In this document: one piece after another, positions 53,518-62,580 of the stretch | How the letters are laid out: the number at the start of each line of letters is the position of its first letter | Position numbering within the stretch: the stretch's first letter is position 1 | Assembly (NCBI RefSeq): GCF_000332095.2 | Contig: NZ_KI913949.1 | Location: forward strand, 4,889,673-4,953,672 | DNA length: 64,000 nucleotides | DNA from: Leptolyngbya sp. PCC 6406 | GTDB taxonomy: Bacteria > Cyanobacteriota > Cyanobacteriia > Phormidesmidales > Phormidesmidaceae | Direction of reading: 5' to 3' | Made by a program: the position numbers and the translations under genes | Notes under the pieces: generated by a model | Told to the model about the DNA's origin: nothing | The model's input: the letters and a program-made list of their open reading frames with translations, nothing else | The model's database searches: none

Positions 53518-53840
53518 TGGTGACTTGGAACTATCGGGTTTTTCAAGAGGTGGCGGGCGATTACATCATCCGTGAGGTGTTCTACGGCGATGCTGGGGAA
53601 ATCCTGGGTTGTACAGAGGGGGCGATCGAACCGAAGAGAGATTCGATCGCGGCCCTAGCTCAGGATTTGGTCGCGATGCAGCAGGCACTACAGTTACCAG
53701 TCATGACCCTGGCGGAGATACCCACCTCCCCGGCAATGACGGTACCCCGCCATCGGGAAACAGTGACCCATGATCAGGTGCTGGCTCAGTTGGGGTTGTC
53801 AGATTCAGCGATCGACTCGTTTGAGGATGCTTCAGTGTGA
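53517..53840 (+). CDS. Toxin-antitoxin-region protein of 107 residues, possible antitoxin
   Basis: Small protein of 107 residues with WNYRVFQEVAGDYIIREVFY at the N-terminus and a C-terminal MTLAEIPTSPAMTVPRHRET with VTHDQVLAQLGL. I do not recognise a named family, but similar genes often follow RelE-like toxins in cyanobacteria, suggesting an antitoxin or accessory role. Its start overlaps the RelE-like stop (TAATG) and its own stop overlaps the VapC pseudogene start (GTGTGA), so the three behave as one translationally coupled series. Intact, unlike the two toxins around it. A degenerate copy of its tail lies at 53107-53193. Confidence 0.7.
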   Translation: MVTWNYRVFQEVAGDYIIREVFYGDAGEILGCTEGAIEPKRDSIAALAQDLVAMQQALQLPVMTLAEIPTSPAMTVPRHRETVTHDQVLAQLGLSDSAIDSFEDASV

Positions 53841-54262
53841 GCCTCTAGATTCTGGATACTGACCATGTTTCACTCTTTCAAAGGGGACATGCTGAGGTAG
53901 TTTAGCGGGTAAGTCAGGTAGAGCCAGAAAATCTTGCGATCGCGATTGTGACGGCAGAGGAGATGCTGCGCGGTTGGTTGGCGGTTATTCGTCGGGCTGA
54001 ATCTGTGGAAGCTTTGGGCCGAGGCTACGCTAAGTTGGGGCGAACGCTTACCTTTCTGCAAGGCATCCAAATACTGGAGTTCAACCTGACGGCTCAGCGT
54101 ATCTATGCCGAACTGAAATCGATCAAACCTCGTATCGGCACTCAGGATCTGAGAATTGCCGCGATTGCTCTGGCAACCGATGTCATTTTGGTAACCCGCG
54201 ATCGCAAGGACTTTGGGCAAGTCCCTCAACTGAGGCTAGAAGACTGGACACGTCGTCAGTAA
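53837..54262 (+). pseudogene. VapC-type PIN-domain toxin with two in-frame TAG codons
   Basis: Reading from GTG at 53837, the frame gives VSL, TAG (53846-53848), then ILDTDHVSLFQRGHAEVV, TAG (53903-53905), then RVSQVEPENLAIAIVTAEEM and the rest of a PIN domain to 54262. LDTDHVSL is the N-terminal acidic motif of VapC toxins, and the C-terminus keeps the DLRIAAIAL and LVTRDRKDF segments. Both TAG sites would be a W (first) and another residue in intact relatives. Other genes here use TAG as a true stop, so it is read as a broken toxin. A fragment starting at 53948 (104 residues) remains open but lacks the first catalytic Asp. Confidence 0.8.
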
Positions 54263-54367
54263 GAGGCCGCGTGCCTCAGAGCCACACGATCAGTGACCTA
54301 CGGTTGAATAAGTTGATTGGGCTCAGCACTATACAAGGATGTACCCCTCACTGCTGGAGGCTGACGG

Positions 54368-57300
54368 ATGAATCGTGCTGCAAGGTTGCTTGGGCTGGCG
54401 CTGTCTTCGGCGTTGCTGGTGCCTGTGGCCCCGGTTTCCAGGGGGGTGCAGCCCGTCAATGCGGCCCAGTCTTTGGAAGATCTCCAGATCCCAGGGTTCT
54501 TTGGCGCGGGTGACACGCTACCCCCAACTGCGACCCAAGAACCCAGGGATCGCGACCCACTGAACGGAGAACGGCAAGGAGTAGAACCGTTAGCCTTGGT
54601 GGAAATGCCACAGGTGTTGGCTCAGGTGGATAGTCACCAAAGTGAAGCTGATCGCCTCTTTCAGCAGGGCATCGAACAATTTAACCGCAGCCAGTTTCGT
54701 GAAGCCCTGGCCTCCTGGCAGCAGGCGTTAGAACTGTATCGTGCCCTGGGAAATCGCCAGCGGCAAGGGGCTGTCCTGGAGAATTTGGGCACTGCTTACG
54801 CCAACCTTGGGGACTATCGCCGCGCTATTGAGTTCTTTGAGCAAGCTCTCGCTATCCGCCGCGAGCAGTTAGGAGATAACCATCCTGATGTGGCTCAAAG
54901 CCTCAACAGCTTGGCAGAGCTATACCAAGCTATGGGTCGCTATGGGGAGGCTGAAGCTCTCTTTCAACAAGCCCTTGCCATCCGCCGCGAGCAGTTAGGA
55001 GATGGCCATCCTGATGTGGCTCAAAGCCTCAACAGCTTGGCAGCACTGTACCAAGCGCAAGACCGCTATGGAGAAGCTGAACTTCTCTACCAACAAGCCC
55101 TAGCCATCCTCCGTCAGGGGTTGGGGCCTGCTCACTCTTCTCACGCCATCAGCCTCAACAACTTGGCCTTGCTGTACCAAGCGCAAAGGCGCTACGAAGA
55201 TGCTGAACCCCTTTATCAAGAAGCTCTGGCGATCGCCCGTGCAGTTGGAGATCTAGACTCAGAGGCTGGTATTCTAAGTAGTTTAGGAGTTAACTTTTTT
55301 CAGTTAAGAGAATACTCAGAAGCCATTAGATTTTATGAGCAGGAGTTAGCAATTCAAAGAGAAATTGGGAATCGTGCTGGGGAAGGTAATACACTTCTCT
55401 CCTTAGGATGGTCTTATGCTTTTCAAGCTCAATATGAGCTAGCGCTGAACTACTTCAATGATTCACTTAATATCAGCAAGGAAATAGGAGATGACGATAG
55501 AACTGCTAATATTTCATATGCCTTGGGCTGGACTTATCATAGCCTTGGAGATTTTAATAGTCCATTGGAACTCTATCAGAGTGCACTGAGTATATTTGAG
55601 AAAAACAATAATTCCAATGGACTATTAAATATATTAAGTGGACTAGGTTGGATTTACATTGATCTGGATCAAATAGATCTTTCTATTGATTTCTTTCGAC
55701 GACAATTGGATACTTCTCGTCTATTGTCTAGTCGCAGGCAAGAAGCTAATGCCTTGAACGGATTGGGTTCTGCTTATACTAAGTTAAATGAATATCAGAG
55801 TGCCATTAATTACTCGAAGCAGGCGTTAGAAATTCATCGAGAAATCAATGATGTTAGAGAAGAGGCTTACGCACTCGGTGATATCGGCAATGCCTATGCT
55901 GCTCTTGGTGACTATCAAGCTGCTCTGGATTACTTGACTGAATGTTTATTGATTCAACGCGGACTGAACAATCGCTGGGGTGAAGGCAAAACACTCAGTT
56001 CAATTGCACAAGTATTCAAGGATCAACAGCAGCCAGAGCTGGCTATCACTTTCCTCAAAGCTTCGGTGGCAGTTCGAGAGTCTATTCGAGAGGATATTCG
56101 CAACTTAGATGTTGATCTGCGACAATCATTCACCAACACCATCGCCGATGACTACCGCCTCCTAGCCGACCTGCTCCTCAGCCAGGGGCGCATCCCAGAG
56201 GCGCAGCAGGTGCTCGACCTGTTGAAACTGGAAGAATTGCGGGAGTTCACCGACACCCGATCCGTGTGGACAGGTACCGCCCTGGCCTATACCGAAATCG
56301 AGCAGCCCGTCATCGCTGCTCACGGCGACTTGATCGCCTTTAGCCAGCGGTATGCCGAATGTCAGCGCAGTAGATGCGCCGAATTCGCCACCCTCAGCCA
56401 ACAACTCACCGCCCTCAACGCCCAATATCAGGCACGGGTCGCTACCTTCCAGGATCAGGTGCGGCAACAGCGGCGAGATGACGAGGTTTTCCAAGACCCC
56501 AACCGTCTGGGTAGCGATGCCCGCGCCCTCCTCGCCGCCAATCCCAACTCCGTACTGATCTACCCCTTCGTCACCGAGGAGAAACTGTGGCTGCTGTGGG
56601 CCACCCCCGGTGCCATGGGCAGTGTGGAGGTGGCGGTATCCCAGGCAGAATTGTCCCGCGCCGTGCAGCAATTGGGGGAACGGCTGACCCAGGGGGGCGA
56701 CCTCAGCGAACTGCAAGCCGCCAGCCAGCAGCTTTACGACTGGTTAGTGCGGCCCCTGGAAGCGCCCCTGGAGGCGAACGGCATTGAAAAGCTGATCTTC
56801 GTCAACGATCGCGTCACTCGCTATATACCCATGGCAGTCCTGTTTGATGGGGAACGCTACCTGCTGGAGCGCTACACCCTCTCCACCGTCCTCTCCCCAG
56901 CCGTTACCAACACCACCAACCGTCTCGGAGCCGTAGAGGATGCCCCCGTGTTGGGGCTGGGGCTGACCCAGGCTTTTCCGGGTTTTAACCCCCTGCCAGC
57001 GGTGCGGGAAGAATTGGCGGCCATTGTGCGGGCCTTTGCCAGCCCCGGTCAGGGCATTTTCCCCGGTCTCGCCTTCCTGGATGGCGACTTTACCCTAGCC
57101 AACTTGGAGCAGAATCTTTTGGGCCATCGGGTGCTGCACATTGCCACCCATGCCGCCTTTGTGCCTGGTCTCCCTGGCGATTCCTACATTCTGTTGGGGG
57201 ATGGTAGCCGTCTGACAGTGGCGGATATTGAGGCGCGGGAGCACCTGTTGGCTGACCTGCATTTGGTGGTGCTGTCCGCCTGTCAGACCGCCCTGGGGGG

Positions 57301-57655
57301 GCCAGCGGGGGATGGGGCCGAAATTACGGGGATTAGTTCCTACTTCCTGGCACCGGGGCGGGCGGAGACGGTGATCGCGTCGCTGTGGTCCGTCAACGAC
57401 ACCAGCACCAGCGTGTTGATGCAGCGGTTCTACGGGTTGCTAGCCACGGGACAGTTCACCAAGGCGGAGGCACTGCGACAGGCGCAGTTGAGCCTGTTGC
57501 GGGGGGAGGATGGAGCGGCGTTGGGCGATCGCTTGGCCCTCTCCCGAGGAAGCATTGAGCTGGTCTTTACCCAAGGACAGAGGGGCACCGTACCCGCTGG
57601 GTATGGCCATCCTTACCATTGGGCACCCTTCATTCTCATTGGCAATGGCCTGTGA
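54368..57655 (+). CDS. CHAT-domain protein with N-terminal TPR array
   Basis: Protein of 1,095 residues. A signal-like N-terminus (LLGLALSSALLVPVAPVSRG) is followed by tetratricopeptide repeats. The first is at about 90, then three 42-residue kinesin-light-chain-type units at about 140-270 (QSLNSLAELYQAMGRYGEAE), then at least seven 40-residue units to about 560. The C-terminal CHAT domain is a caspase-like cysteine peptidase fold with H928 in HIATHAAFV and C972 in LSACQTALGG, so the catalytic dyad is intact. TPR-CHAT proteins are numerous in cyanobacteria, and some act in defence or cell death. The middle repeats (55260-56110) are clearly AT-richer than both flanks. No obvious substrate gene is beside it. 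Confidence 0.92.
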   Translation: MNRAARLLGLALSSALLVPVAPVSRGVQPVNAAQSLEDLQIPGFFGAGDTLPPTATQEPRDRDPLNGERQGVEPLALVEMPQVLAQVDSHQSEADRLFQQGIEQFNRSQFREALASWQQALELYRALGNRQRQGAVLENLGTAYANLGDYRRAIEFFEQALAIRREQLGDNHPDVAQSLNSLAELYQAMGRYGEAEALFQQALAIRREQLGDGHPDVAQSLNSLAALYQAQDRYGEAELLYQQALAILRQGLGPAHSSHAISLNNLALLYQAQRRYEDAEPLYQEALAIARAVGDLDSEAGILSSLGVNFFQLREYSEAIRFYEQELAIQREIGNRAGEGNTLLSLGWSYAFQAQYELALNYFNDSLNISKEIGDDDRTANISYALGWTYHSLGDFNSPLELYQSALSIFEKNNNSNGLLNILSGLGWIYIDLDQIDLSIDFFRRQLDTSRLLSSRRQEANALNGLGSAYTKLNEYQSAINYSKQALEIHREINDVREEAYALGDIGNAYAALGDYQAALDYLTECLLIQRGLNNRWGEGKTLSSIAQVFKDQQQPELAITFLKASVAVRESIREDIRNLDVDLRQSFTNTIADDYRLLADLLLSQGRIPEAQQVLDLLKLEELREFTDTRSVWTGTALAYTEIEQPVIAAHGDLIAFSQRYAECQRSRCAEFATLSQQLTALNAQYQARVATFQDQVRQQRRDDEVFQDPNRLGSDARALLAANPNSVLIYPFVTEEKLWLLWATPGAMGSVEVAVSQAELSRAVQQLGERLTQGGDLSELQAASQQLYDWLVRPLEAPLEANGIEKLIFVNDRVTRYIPMAVLFDGERYLLERYTLSTVLSPAVTNTTNRLGAVEDAPVLGLGLTQAFPGFNPLPAVREELAAIVRAFASPGQGIFPGLAFLDGDFTLANLEQNLLGHRVLHIATHAAFVPGLPGDSYILLGDGSRLTVADIEAREHLLADLHLVVLSACQTALGGPAGDGAEITGISSYFLAPGRAETVIASLWSVNDTSTSVLMQRFYGLLATGQFTKAEALRQAQLSLLRGEDGAALGDRLALSRGSIELVFTQGQRGTVPAGYGHPYHWAPFILIGNGL

Positions 57656-57757
57656 GGAAATCATGGCTGTGGAATCCTTGCTGTTACCCTATAGATCCTT
57701 CGCGGATTAAATGACTCGATTGATAGAAATTAGTCTATAGTGGCAACATCGGCCTTA

Positions 57758-58738
57758 ATGGGAGTTAAACCGTTGTTCCACGCGACGCTGCATCAGCTCA
57801 AGGTATTTGAAGCCACTGCCCGCCATGGCAGCTTCACCCGAGCTGCTGAGGAGCTTTATCTCACCCAGCCGACGGTTTCAATTCAGGTTAAGCAGTTGAC
57901 CAAGGCCGTTGGGCTACCCCTGTTCGAGCAAATTGGTAAGCGGCTCTACTTGACCCAAGCAGGACAAAAACTCCTCGATACCTGTCAGGTTGTCTTTGAA
58001 GGGTTAGACCAGTTTGAAATGTCGGTCGCCGATCTAAAAGGCATGAAGCAGGGGCAGTTACGCCTTGCAGTGATTACCACTGCCAAGTACTTTGTCCCTC
58101 GTCTTCTTGGTCCCTTTTGCCAACGCTATCCCGGAGTGGATATTTCCCTCAAGGTCACGAACCACCAGAACATCCAAGAGCGGCTGGTCAACAATCAAGA
58201 CGACCTCTACATTATTAGCCAACCGCCAGAGCAGCCTGATTTAACCATTTATCCCTTCCTGGATAATCCCTTGGTTCTCATTGCCCCCAAGGATCATCCC
58301 CTAGCGGGCAAGAAAAATATTCCTATCCAAGCCCTAGCGGGAGAATCCTTTATCATGCGGGAGTCAGGCTCAGGCACCCGACAAGCGGTGCAAGCACTGC
58401 TAGATACCCACGGGGTAGAGGTGCGGGTCCGGCTCGAAATGGGCAGTAACGAGGCTATCAAGCAAGCGATCGCAGGGGGACTGGGTATTTCCGTCCTATC
58501 TCTCCACACCATCATTTCAGAAGGCACCGCTGGGGAATTTTGCATCTTGGACGTAACCGAATTTCCCATTGCCCGTAAGTGGTACGTAGCGCACTTAGCG
58601 GGCAAGCAACTCTCCGTTGTTGCCGATACATTTCTCACCTACTTGATGGAAGAAAGTCACACCCTGGCAAAAAAGCTGCTCCCCGGCATTCACCCCGTCT
58701 CTTCAGACACCCCAGAAGTCCCACAGGCAAGTCGATGA
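57758..58738 (+). CDS. cmpR: LysR-type regulator, CmpR/CbbR group
   Basis: LysR-family regulator of 326 residues. The DNA-binding helix-turn-helix reads LKVFEATARHGSFTRAAEEL and continues LTQPTVSIQVKQLTKAVGLP, a near match to what I recall of cyanobacterial CmpR, which activates high-affinity bicarbonate transport under low CO2. The effector domain is complete (VITTAKYFVPRLLGPFCQRY, SGSGTRQAV, GLGISVLSLHTI). A GTG 18 bp upstream is in frame, but ATG at 57758 fits the family start. No cmpABCD genes are in the window, so the regulator is unlinked from its usual target. The NdhR or RbcR type is less likely because both have a different N-terminal region. Confidence 0.8.
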   Translation: MGVKPLFHATLHQLKVFEATARHGSFTRAAEELYLTQPTVSIQVKQLTKAVGLPLFEQIGKRLYLTQAGQKLLDTCQVVFEGLDQFEMSVADLKGMKQGQLRLAVITTAKYFVPRLLGPFCQRYPGVDISLKVTNHQNIQERLVNNQDDLYIISQPPEQPDLTIYPFLDNPLVLIAPKDHPLAGKKNIPIQALAGESFIMRESGSGTRQAVQALLDTHGVEVRVRLEMGSNEAIKQAIAGGLGISVLSLHTIISEGTAGEFCILDVTEFPIARKWYVAHLAGKQLSVVADTFLTYLMEESHTLAKKLLPGIHPVSSDTPEVPQASR

Positions 58739-59218
58739 TCATCGGTTGTCATCACCTGCATTGAGTGCGGAAACCGCGCCTTTACGGGATTCCTGGTTGG
58801 ATTACCCACCCTGCCCCATGCCGGGTTTGGATAGACCAGTTCTAAATCACCCGCCAAATCCGAGCCAAACCCGACCCTACGGCGATATTCTGCATTGGGC
58901 GCGGAAACCCCGCCCCTACCGCAAAGCCCTCCGGGCAGGCTAACTCCCTGGGAGTGGCTTCGCCAACGCCTTTCTTGAATGCCGTTAGGCTATACACCCC
59001 GACACGGGTCACCCGCCACAAGGGCAACCACAAGGGATTGCCCCTACGGAATCAACCTCAATCTTGGATTTCCCGGCACTGGGTAGGGCGGGTTTTGAGG
59101 TTCCCATCCTGATTTCCCAGTAGACACGAGCTAAACCCGCCCCTACGGGATTGACCCCAACACCCCATCACCCCATCACCCCATCACCCCAACACCCCTT
59201 CAAAAAAGCCGTCAAGTA
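58739..59218. other. Repeat-rich intergenic region
   Basis: This 480-bp convergent region between the LysR gene and Psb32 is a mosaic of short cyanobacterial repeats: GCATTGGGCGCGGAAACC (58891-58908, related to the hairpin at 9056-9086), CCCCTACGG units (58914, 59042, 59141), and an ACCCCATC tandem run (59154-59198). No gene is supported. Confidence 0.65.
59154..59198. repeat. Tandem octamer repeat ACCCCA(T/A)C
   Basis: Five complete 8-bp units (ACCCCAAC, three ACCCCATC, ACCCCAAC) plus five bases. It sits 20 bp from the 3' end of the Psb32 gene. The unit also occurs in the pyrimidine-rich tract before CruH. A slippage-prone microsatellite, not a CRISPR array (no spacers). Confidence 0.85.
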
Positions 59219-59929
59219 CTACCCGCCCAGGGATTGGTAAAGGTAGTAGGTCGCCATAGGAATTACCGTAGCGGCAATCAGGAAGCCCACGACAATAATG
59301 GTGGCATTGCCCCGATTTTCCGCCGTCTCTTCAGCCGTGGCAAAGGTGCCTTCAATTTCAAAGGACTGGTCCACCACCGGGGGACCGGGATCGGGCTCAC
59401 CAGAAAGGACAGCAACAATGCGATCGCTGGCATCCAGAAAAGCCTGATTGTACTTATTGCCCTCGCGGAGGGGAACACCGATGGTTTCCACCGCAATGCT
59501 GGTGGCAATATCCTCCGTCAGCAGGGTCGCGGAAGCTTCCCCACTGCGGACAGCGGCCCCGTTGGTGACATCGTCCAGTACCACTAGGGTTTGATTCGCT
59601 TGATCCACTGGCGTGGGGAACCACTTTTCAAATAGGGCATCTGCAAAGGAGGCGGGTGTTTCGCCGTAGTCGAGGCGGTGCAGGGTCACAAGTCGCACCT
59701 CGCGCCCCGTATCGGTCGCCAATTGCTCGAACTGGCTGCTCAGTTTGCCTTCATTGAGACGGCTGAGGAGGTTGGCCTCATCAATAATCCAGGGTGCTGC
59801 CCCTGGCGACACCATCGGCATCTGGTAAGCCCCAGTAGCGGCAGCAGCGGGGGGGAACGTGAGTGCCAGAAGGGCTATCGCAATGGCCCATAGCCAGCCC
59901 AAGTTTCGACGAATAAAAAAATGATTCAT
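59219..59929 (-). CDS. psb32: Psb32-like TPM-domain protein
   Basis: TPM/DUF477-domain protein of 236 residues. A signal-anchor-like N-terminus (WLWAIAIALLALTFPPAAA) is followed by the TPM phosphatase-like fold: VIDEANLLSRL-type start, LATDTGREVRLVTLHRLDYG, NQTLVVLDDVTNGAAVRSGE and LREGNKYNQAFLDA. A C-terminal membrane span follows (ATIIVVGFLIAATVIPMATY). This matches cyanobacterial Psb32, a thylakoid-lumen protein that speeds photosystem II repair. A longer frame reaches 59980, but ATG at 59927-59929 has TAGGAC just upstream and gives the normal signal peptide. Transcribed leftward, alone. Confidence 0.85.
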   Translation of the reverse strand: MNHFFIRRNLGWLWAIAIALLALTFPPAAAATGAYQMPMVSPGAAPWIIDEANLLSRLNEGKLSSQFEQLATDTGREVRLVTLHRLDYGETPASFADALFEKWFPTPVDQANQTLVVLDDVTNGAAVRSGEASATLLTEDIATSIAVETIGVPLREGNKYNQAFLDASDRIVAVLSGEPDPGPPVVDQSFEIEGTFATAEETAENRGNATIIVVGFLIAATVIPMATYYLYQSLGG

Positions 59930-60249
59930 AGTCCTATTAGGAATGCAACGATGGGTGCAGCCAGTCCATCTACCAATCATAGGGGATCAGGATTCGGGGC
60001 TACCGTGTACACATATTGAGGAGATATAGCGACATGCAGTTGGATTGAGTAAATCCCTGAGGGCGCACAACCTTACGCCCCTACCGTAGGCGTACTGGAT
60101 TGAGATGAATCCCGCCATAACAGGATTTTGAAGGGTTAGGTGATATGCACTGAGATGAGGCGTCATCCCGAAATCTCTACATGCATTTCTTGCGGATGCG
60201 GCGGGGAATGATTTAATGGATTAACTGTTTTCAGGACGTTTCGCGCACC
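59930..60249. other. Divergent intergenic region with dispersed repeat
   Basis: This 320-bp space lies between Psb32 and the zinc-ribbon gene. It includes dispersed repeat A copy 2 (60028-60104). No ORF or RNA gene is visible. The stretch AATGATTTAATGGATTAAC near 60210 is AT-rich and might hold a promoter for the rightward gene. Confidence 0.5.
60028..60104 (-). repeat. Dispersed repeat A, copy 2
   Basis: AGCGACATGCAGTTGGATTG followed by AAATCCCTGAGGGCGCACAA and ACGCCCCTACCGTAGGCGTA. The reverse complement aligns with 10484-10559. Both copies contain an internal inverted repeat around the GGGCGCAC core, so each can form a hairpin. Confidence 0.75.
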
Positions 60250-60822
60250 GTGCAGTGCCCCAAAGAGACCCAGGTTGAGCTCTTCGACGCGACCCTCCCG
60301 GCAGGGCCAGTGGCTAAATGCTGTCCCCAGTGTCAGGGTGCATGGATTCCCCCTGAGCACTACGCTGACTGGCAACAGCGCCAGGGCTTGAATGATGTCA
60401 GCGAATTCCATGTCACTGTTCTTCCCAGTACCTTACGGTTGGATGCAGATCCCCCTCCCTTGGACAACCGGGCCGCTCTGTGTCCGGACTGTCGTCACTA
60501 TCTAGTACGGGGGCGGGTAAATTTACAGAATCTGTCCTTTTTCGTGGAGCGGTGTCCCAACTGTAAGGGCTACTGGTGCGACACCGGAGAATGGTGGATT
60601 CTACAACAGCTCAGGCTCCATACCCACTTGGACTACATCTTCACCGATATTTGGCAGACCCAAGTCAAGCAAATGGAGGCATTACAACGAGAGCGACAAG
60701 CTACCCTAGACAAGCTGGGGCCAGAGATCGCCACCAAGATTTTTGAGTTGGCAGAGTTGCTGGAGTCCCATCCCAATGGGGACTTTGGCGTCGCCTACTT
60801 GATGCGCCGATTTGATCAGTAG
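60250..60822 (+). CDS. Zinc-ribbon (TFIIB-like) domain protein
   Basis: Protein of 190 residues with two TFIIB-type zinc ribbons. The first uses C3 with C24/C25 and C28 (MQCPKETQVELFD, KCCPQCQGAWI). The second uses LCPDCRHYLVRGR and RCPNCKGYWCDTGEWWIL. Each follows the CP-x-C ... CP-x-C-x-G-x-W pattern of the zf-TFIIB family. The C-terminal third is helical (QMEALQRERQATLDKLGPEI). No catalytic motif is visible; the family probably has protein- or nucleic-acid-binding roles. The start is GTG at 60250. The double-ATPase ABC gene follows after 74 bp on the same strand, with AT-rich repeat sequence between. Confidence 0.82.
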   Translation: MQCPKETQVELFDATLPAGPVAKCCPQCQGAWIPPEHYADWQQRQGLNDVSEFHVTVLPSTLRLDADPPPLDNRAALCPDCRHYLVRGRVNLQNLSFFVERCPNCKGYWCDTGEWWILQQLRLHTHLDYIFTDIWQTQVKQMEALQRERQATLDKLGPEIATKIFELAELLESHPNGDFGVAYLMRRFDQ

Positions 60823-60896
60823 TTGTGAATTTTAAGTTTTGAGTTTTTGATTCTGAAATCTGGAAGTCTTGAATTTTGCAAGGTACTGAATTCCTA

Positions 60897-62522
60897 ATGA
60901 CCACTCCCCTGCTGGATATTCAAGATTTTCGGGTGCGCTATCCCGGCCAAGGGGACTGGGCGGTGGATGGGGTATCGCTGCGTCTAGATGCCGGCAACAT
61001 TGTGGGATTGGTGGGGGAGTCGGGCTGCGGCAAAACCACGCTGGGGCGGGCGATGCTGCGACTGCTGCCCAAGGCAACGGAGTTGGCAGGCACTGCCAGT
61101 TTTGAGGGCCGGTCGATTCCAGCTTTTACCGCTGGTGAACTGCGACGGTTCCGAGGCGAGGCGGTGTCTCTGGTGTTTCAAGACCCCATGACTCGCCTGG
61201 ATCCGCTGATGACTATTGGCGCTCACTGTGTCGAGACTGTGCTATCCCACGAGTCCCAACTGTCACGCGGGGAGGCTAAGGCGCGATCGCTGCAAGCCCT
61301 GGAATCGGTGAATATTCCTGCTGACCGCTGGGGCCAGTATCCCCATGAGTTCAGCGGTGGGATGCGGCAGCGGGTCGCGATCGCACTAGCCTTGGTACTT
61401 AACCCCAAGCTGATCGTGGCCGATGAGCCCACCACCAGTCTGGATGTCACGGTCTCTGCCCAGATTCTGGAGGAGTTAACTCGGCTTTGCCGCGATCGCG
61501 GTATGGGGCTCATCCTAATTTCCCATGACCTATCTTTGGTAGCGGCCCATTGCGACCAAGTAGCGGTGATGTACCAGGGGCAGCGGGTGGAACTGGGCAC
61601 CGCTCACCAAGTTCTAACCCAACCTCAACATCCCTACACCCAATCCCTATTGAAGGCAGCGGTGGATCTACAACAGGCTGCCATCCGCGCTGCTCGTCCC
61701 CCCGATCCCCAGCCTCTGTTACGGATCCAAGACGTACAGCAACACTACAGTCTGGGGCAGAATCCCCTAGCGGGGCTCCTAGGAAAGCCCAATCCAGGGC
61801 CGATTAAGGCGGTGGATGGAGTCAGTTTGGACCTCTATCCCGGTGAAATTCTGGGCTTGGTGGGGGAATCGGGCTGCGGTAAAAGCACCCTATCCCGCAC
61901 GATCCTGCGCCTAGTCCCCCCTACGGCAGGACGCATCGAGTTCCTCGGCCAGGATCTCACCCACCTCTCCCGCCGAGATCTGCAACCCTGGCGGCGGAAT
62001 ATGCAAATGGTCTTCCAGGATCCCCATGCCTGCCTTAATCCGATGATGACGGTGGGCCAAGGGGTGGGGGATCCCCTCCGGATCCATGGGCTGGCGACGG
62101 GGGCAGCGGTGGACCAGCAGGTGCAGGCCATGTTAGAACGGGTGGGGCTGACGCCGGTGGAGGACTACTTACACCGCTTTCCGGGGGATCTTTCGGGGGG
62201 GCAGCAGCAGCGAGTTGCGATCGCGCGTGCCCTGATCACTCGTCCCAAGCTCATCATCTGCGATGAGCCCGTCAGCATGTTGGACGCCAGCATCCAGGCC
62301 CAGGTTCTAACCCTGATGCTAGACTTGAAACAAGAATTTGACCTCACCTATCTCTTCATCACCCACGATCTCTGGGTAGCACGGTACCTATGCGATCGCA
62401 TAGCCGTCATGCAAGCAGGCAAGATTGTGGAGTTAGGCCAAACCGCCCAGATTTTCGATCAGCCCCAGCACCCCTACACCCAAACCCTCCTCAAAGCCGC
62501 CCCTTTTCTGGCGACGGTCTAG
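60897..62522 (+). CDS. Double-ATPase ABC protein of the oligopeptide/dipeptide type
   Basis: Fused protein of 541 residues with two complete ABC ATPase domains. Domain 1 has Walker A GESGCGKT at 40-47, the signature FSGGMRQRVAIA and Walker B LIVADEPT. Domain 2 has Walker A GESGCGKS at 323-330, signature LSGGQQQRVAIA and Walker B LIICDEPV. The oligopeptide-type C-terminal motifs (PQHPYTQSLLKA and PQHPYTQTLLKA) follow each domain. This is the YejF/GsiA-type fusion that drives Dpp/Opp-like permeases. No permease or binding protein is beside it. Its TAG stop is the first three bases of a TAGTGCTCTGTCA repeat end. An upstream TTG is in frame, but ATG at 60897 is the natural start. Confidence 0.93.
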   Translation: MTTPLLDIQDFRVRYPGQGDWAVDGVSLRLDAGNIVGLVGESGCGKTTLGRAMLRLLPKATELAGTASFEGRSIPAFTAGELRRFRGEAVSLVFQDPMTRLDPLMTIGAHCVETVLSHESQLSRGEAKARSLQALESVNIPADRWGQYPHEFSGGMRQRVAIALALVLNPKLIVADEPTTSLDVTVSAQILEELTRLCRDRGMGLILISHDLSLVAAHCDQVAVMYQGQRVELGTAHQVLTQPQHPYTQSLLKAAVDLQQAAIRAARPPDPQPLLRIQDVQQHYSLGQNPLAGLLGKPNPGPIKAVDGVSLDLYPGEILGLVGESGCGKSTLSRTILRLVPPTAGRIEFLGQDLTHLSRRDLQPWRRNMQMVFQDPHACLNPMMTVGQGVGDPLRIHGLATGAAVDQQVQAMLERVGLTPVEDYLHRFPGDLSGGQQQRVAIARALITRPKLIICDEPVSMLDASIQAQVLTLMLDLKQEFDLTYLFITHDLWVARYLCDRIAVMQAGKIVELGQTAQIFDQPQHPYTQTLLKAAPFLATV

Positions 62523-62580
62523 TGCTCTGTCACCCGCTAAGGTTTAGGTCACAACCCTATAAATAATTGAGATTACCTAC

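Noticed and set aside
53846..53905. Amber codon recoding as an explanation for two in-frame TAGs
   Set aside because: Many intact genes in the window end in TAG, and no pyrrolysine or suppressor signal is seen. A pseudogene is simpler.
59154..59198. Possible CRISPR array
   Set aside because: Units are 8 bp and contiguous with no spacers, and no cas gene is present in the window.
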